NCBI GenBank assembly: GCA_003476445.1
Contig: DMUF01000244.1
Span: 1 to 6,565 of the forward strand
Source: Gammaproteobacteria bacterium
Lineage (GTDB): Bacteria > Pseudomonadota > Gammaproteobacteria > Pseudomonadales > Azotimanducaceae
Direction of reading: 5' to 3'
Length of the DNA stretch: 6,565 nt
Part shown: positions 5,983 to 6,565 of the stretch, piece after piece
Numbering within the stretch: position 1 is the first letter of the stretch
How the letters are laid out: every line of letters starts with the position of its first letter
Translations under genes and position numbers: made by a program
The notes under the pieces: model-generated
What the model was told of the DNA's origin: nothing
The model's input: the letters and a program-made list of their open reading frames with translations, nothing else
Database searches by the model: none

Positions 5983-6565
5983 GCGGTCCGGTCGTGCTGT
6001 GCGAACGCGTCTCGCGGGTTTACGGAATCCCACCGCTTGTGGTGAAGGCGCTCGATGACGTTGACTTGCGTGTCATGCGCGGCGAATTCGTGAGTCTCGC
6101 GGGTCCTTCCGGATCGGGTAAGTCCACGCTGCTCAACCTGATCGGTGGGCTTGATCGGGCGACGGGTGGCAGCGTGATCGTGGAAGGGGTGAACCTGGCC
6201 GATCTCGACACGGGCGCGCTCGCTGATCTGCGGCGTGATCGGATCGGGTTCGTGTTTCAGGCATACAACCTCATTCCCGTGTTGTCCGCGCGCGAGAACG
6301 TGGAGTTCATCATGGAACTGCAGGGCATCAAAGGCAGCGAGCGCAGGCGTCGAGCGCTCGAGGCGCTGGGTTCCCTGGGCATTGCGGAGCTGGCAAACCG
6401 TCGGCCCGGTGAGCTTTCCGGTGGGCAGCAGCAGCGCGTAGCCGTGGCGCGAGCGATCGTCACCGAGCCGTCGATACTGCTTGCCGATGAGCCGAGTGCC
6501 AACCTCGACTCTGAGTCCACGGCGGGTCTCCTGCGGCTTTTGCAACACATCAACCGCGAGCACGG
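5979..6565 (+). CDS. ABC transporter ATP-binding protein (LolD/MacB family), C-terminally cut by the window
   Basis: The first 195 codons of the cytoplasmic ATPase that should power the two permeases. The start ATG overlaps the preceding stop in ATGA. Visible motifs: Walker A G-P-S-G-S-G-K-S-T (42-50), Q-loop Gln94 in F-V-F-Q-A-Y-N-L-I-P, signature L-S-G-G-Q-Q-Q-R (146-153), and Walker B I-L-L-A-D-E-P (166-172) with catalytic Glu171. The D-loop region reads S-A-N-L-D (173-177), where most LolD/MacB relatives have T-G-N-L-D, a mild variation. Lolx-type ATPases are about 220-240 residues, so roughly 30-45 residues including the H-loop His lie past the right edge. F-Q-x-Y-N-L-I-P after the Q-loop and L-x-N-L-I-G-G-L-D after Walker A are typical of the LolD/MacB/FtsE group. 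All catalytic residues visible are intact, so it should be active. Confidence 0.93.
   Translation, partial: MSGPVVLCERVSRVYGIPPLVVKALDDVDLRVMRGEFVSLAGPSGSGKSTLLNLIGGLDRATGGSVIVEGVNLADLDTGALADLRRDRIGFVFQAYNLIPVLSARENVEFIMELQGIKGSERRRRALEALGSLGIAELANRRPGELSGGQQQRVAVARAIVTEPSILLADEPSANLDSESTAGLLRLLQHINREH

Overview
The window is a GC-rich, densely coding stretch of bacterial chromosome. The protein families (a DUF4212-type sodium symporter small subunit, a large/small acyl-CoA dehydrogenase pair, and a LolA-like protein with FtsX/LolE-type permeases) point to a Gram-negative proteobacterium, possibly a gammaproteobacterium. The class-level guess is inference only. No mobile element, tRNA, rRNA or CRISPR array was seen.

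Layout: bases 1-78 (minus strand) hold the first 26 codons of a DUF4212 small subunit, which runs off the left edge. Bases 79-266 are a divergent intergenic region with two inverted repeats and weak promoter-like hexamers. All remaining genes read rightward: acyl-CoA dehydrogenase large-type subunit (267-1484), acyl-CoA dehydrogenase small-type subunit (1507-2643), a secreted LolA-like protein (2671-3477), two paralogous four-helix FtsX/LolE-type permeases (3490-4737 and 4753-5982), and an ABC ATPase (5979 to the right edge, truncated). The gaps are 22, 27, 12 and 15 bases, then a 4-base ATGA overlap. No terminator-like hairpin was found between the genes, so a single six-gene transcription unit is plausible.

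How the parts fit: the two dehydrogenases show complementary loss of key motifs. The first keeps a likely catalytic Glu but lacks the Arg-x-Gln-Phe-Gly flavin motif. The second keeps the flavin motif but lacks a Glu at either known base position. This is the pattern of obligate alpha2beta2 acyl-CoA dehydrogenases, as in pimeloyl-CoA or steroid side-chain oxidation. The last four genes form a complete inner-membrane extraction machine of the LolCDE/MacB superfamily plus a periplasmic LolA-fold carrier, so they look like an accessory lipoprotein or lipid trafficking system. The most interesting point is that this envelope-trafficking cassette appears to be co-transcribed with an acyl-CoA dehydrogenase and lies next to a divergent carboxylate-type symporter. 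Whether the halves are functionally linked or merely adjacent cannot be settled from this window.
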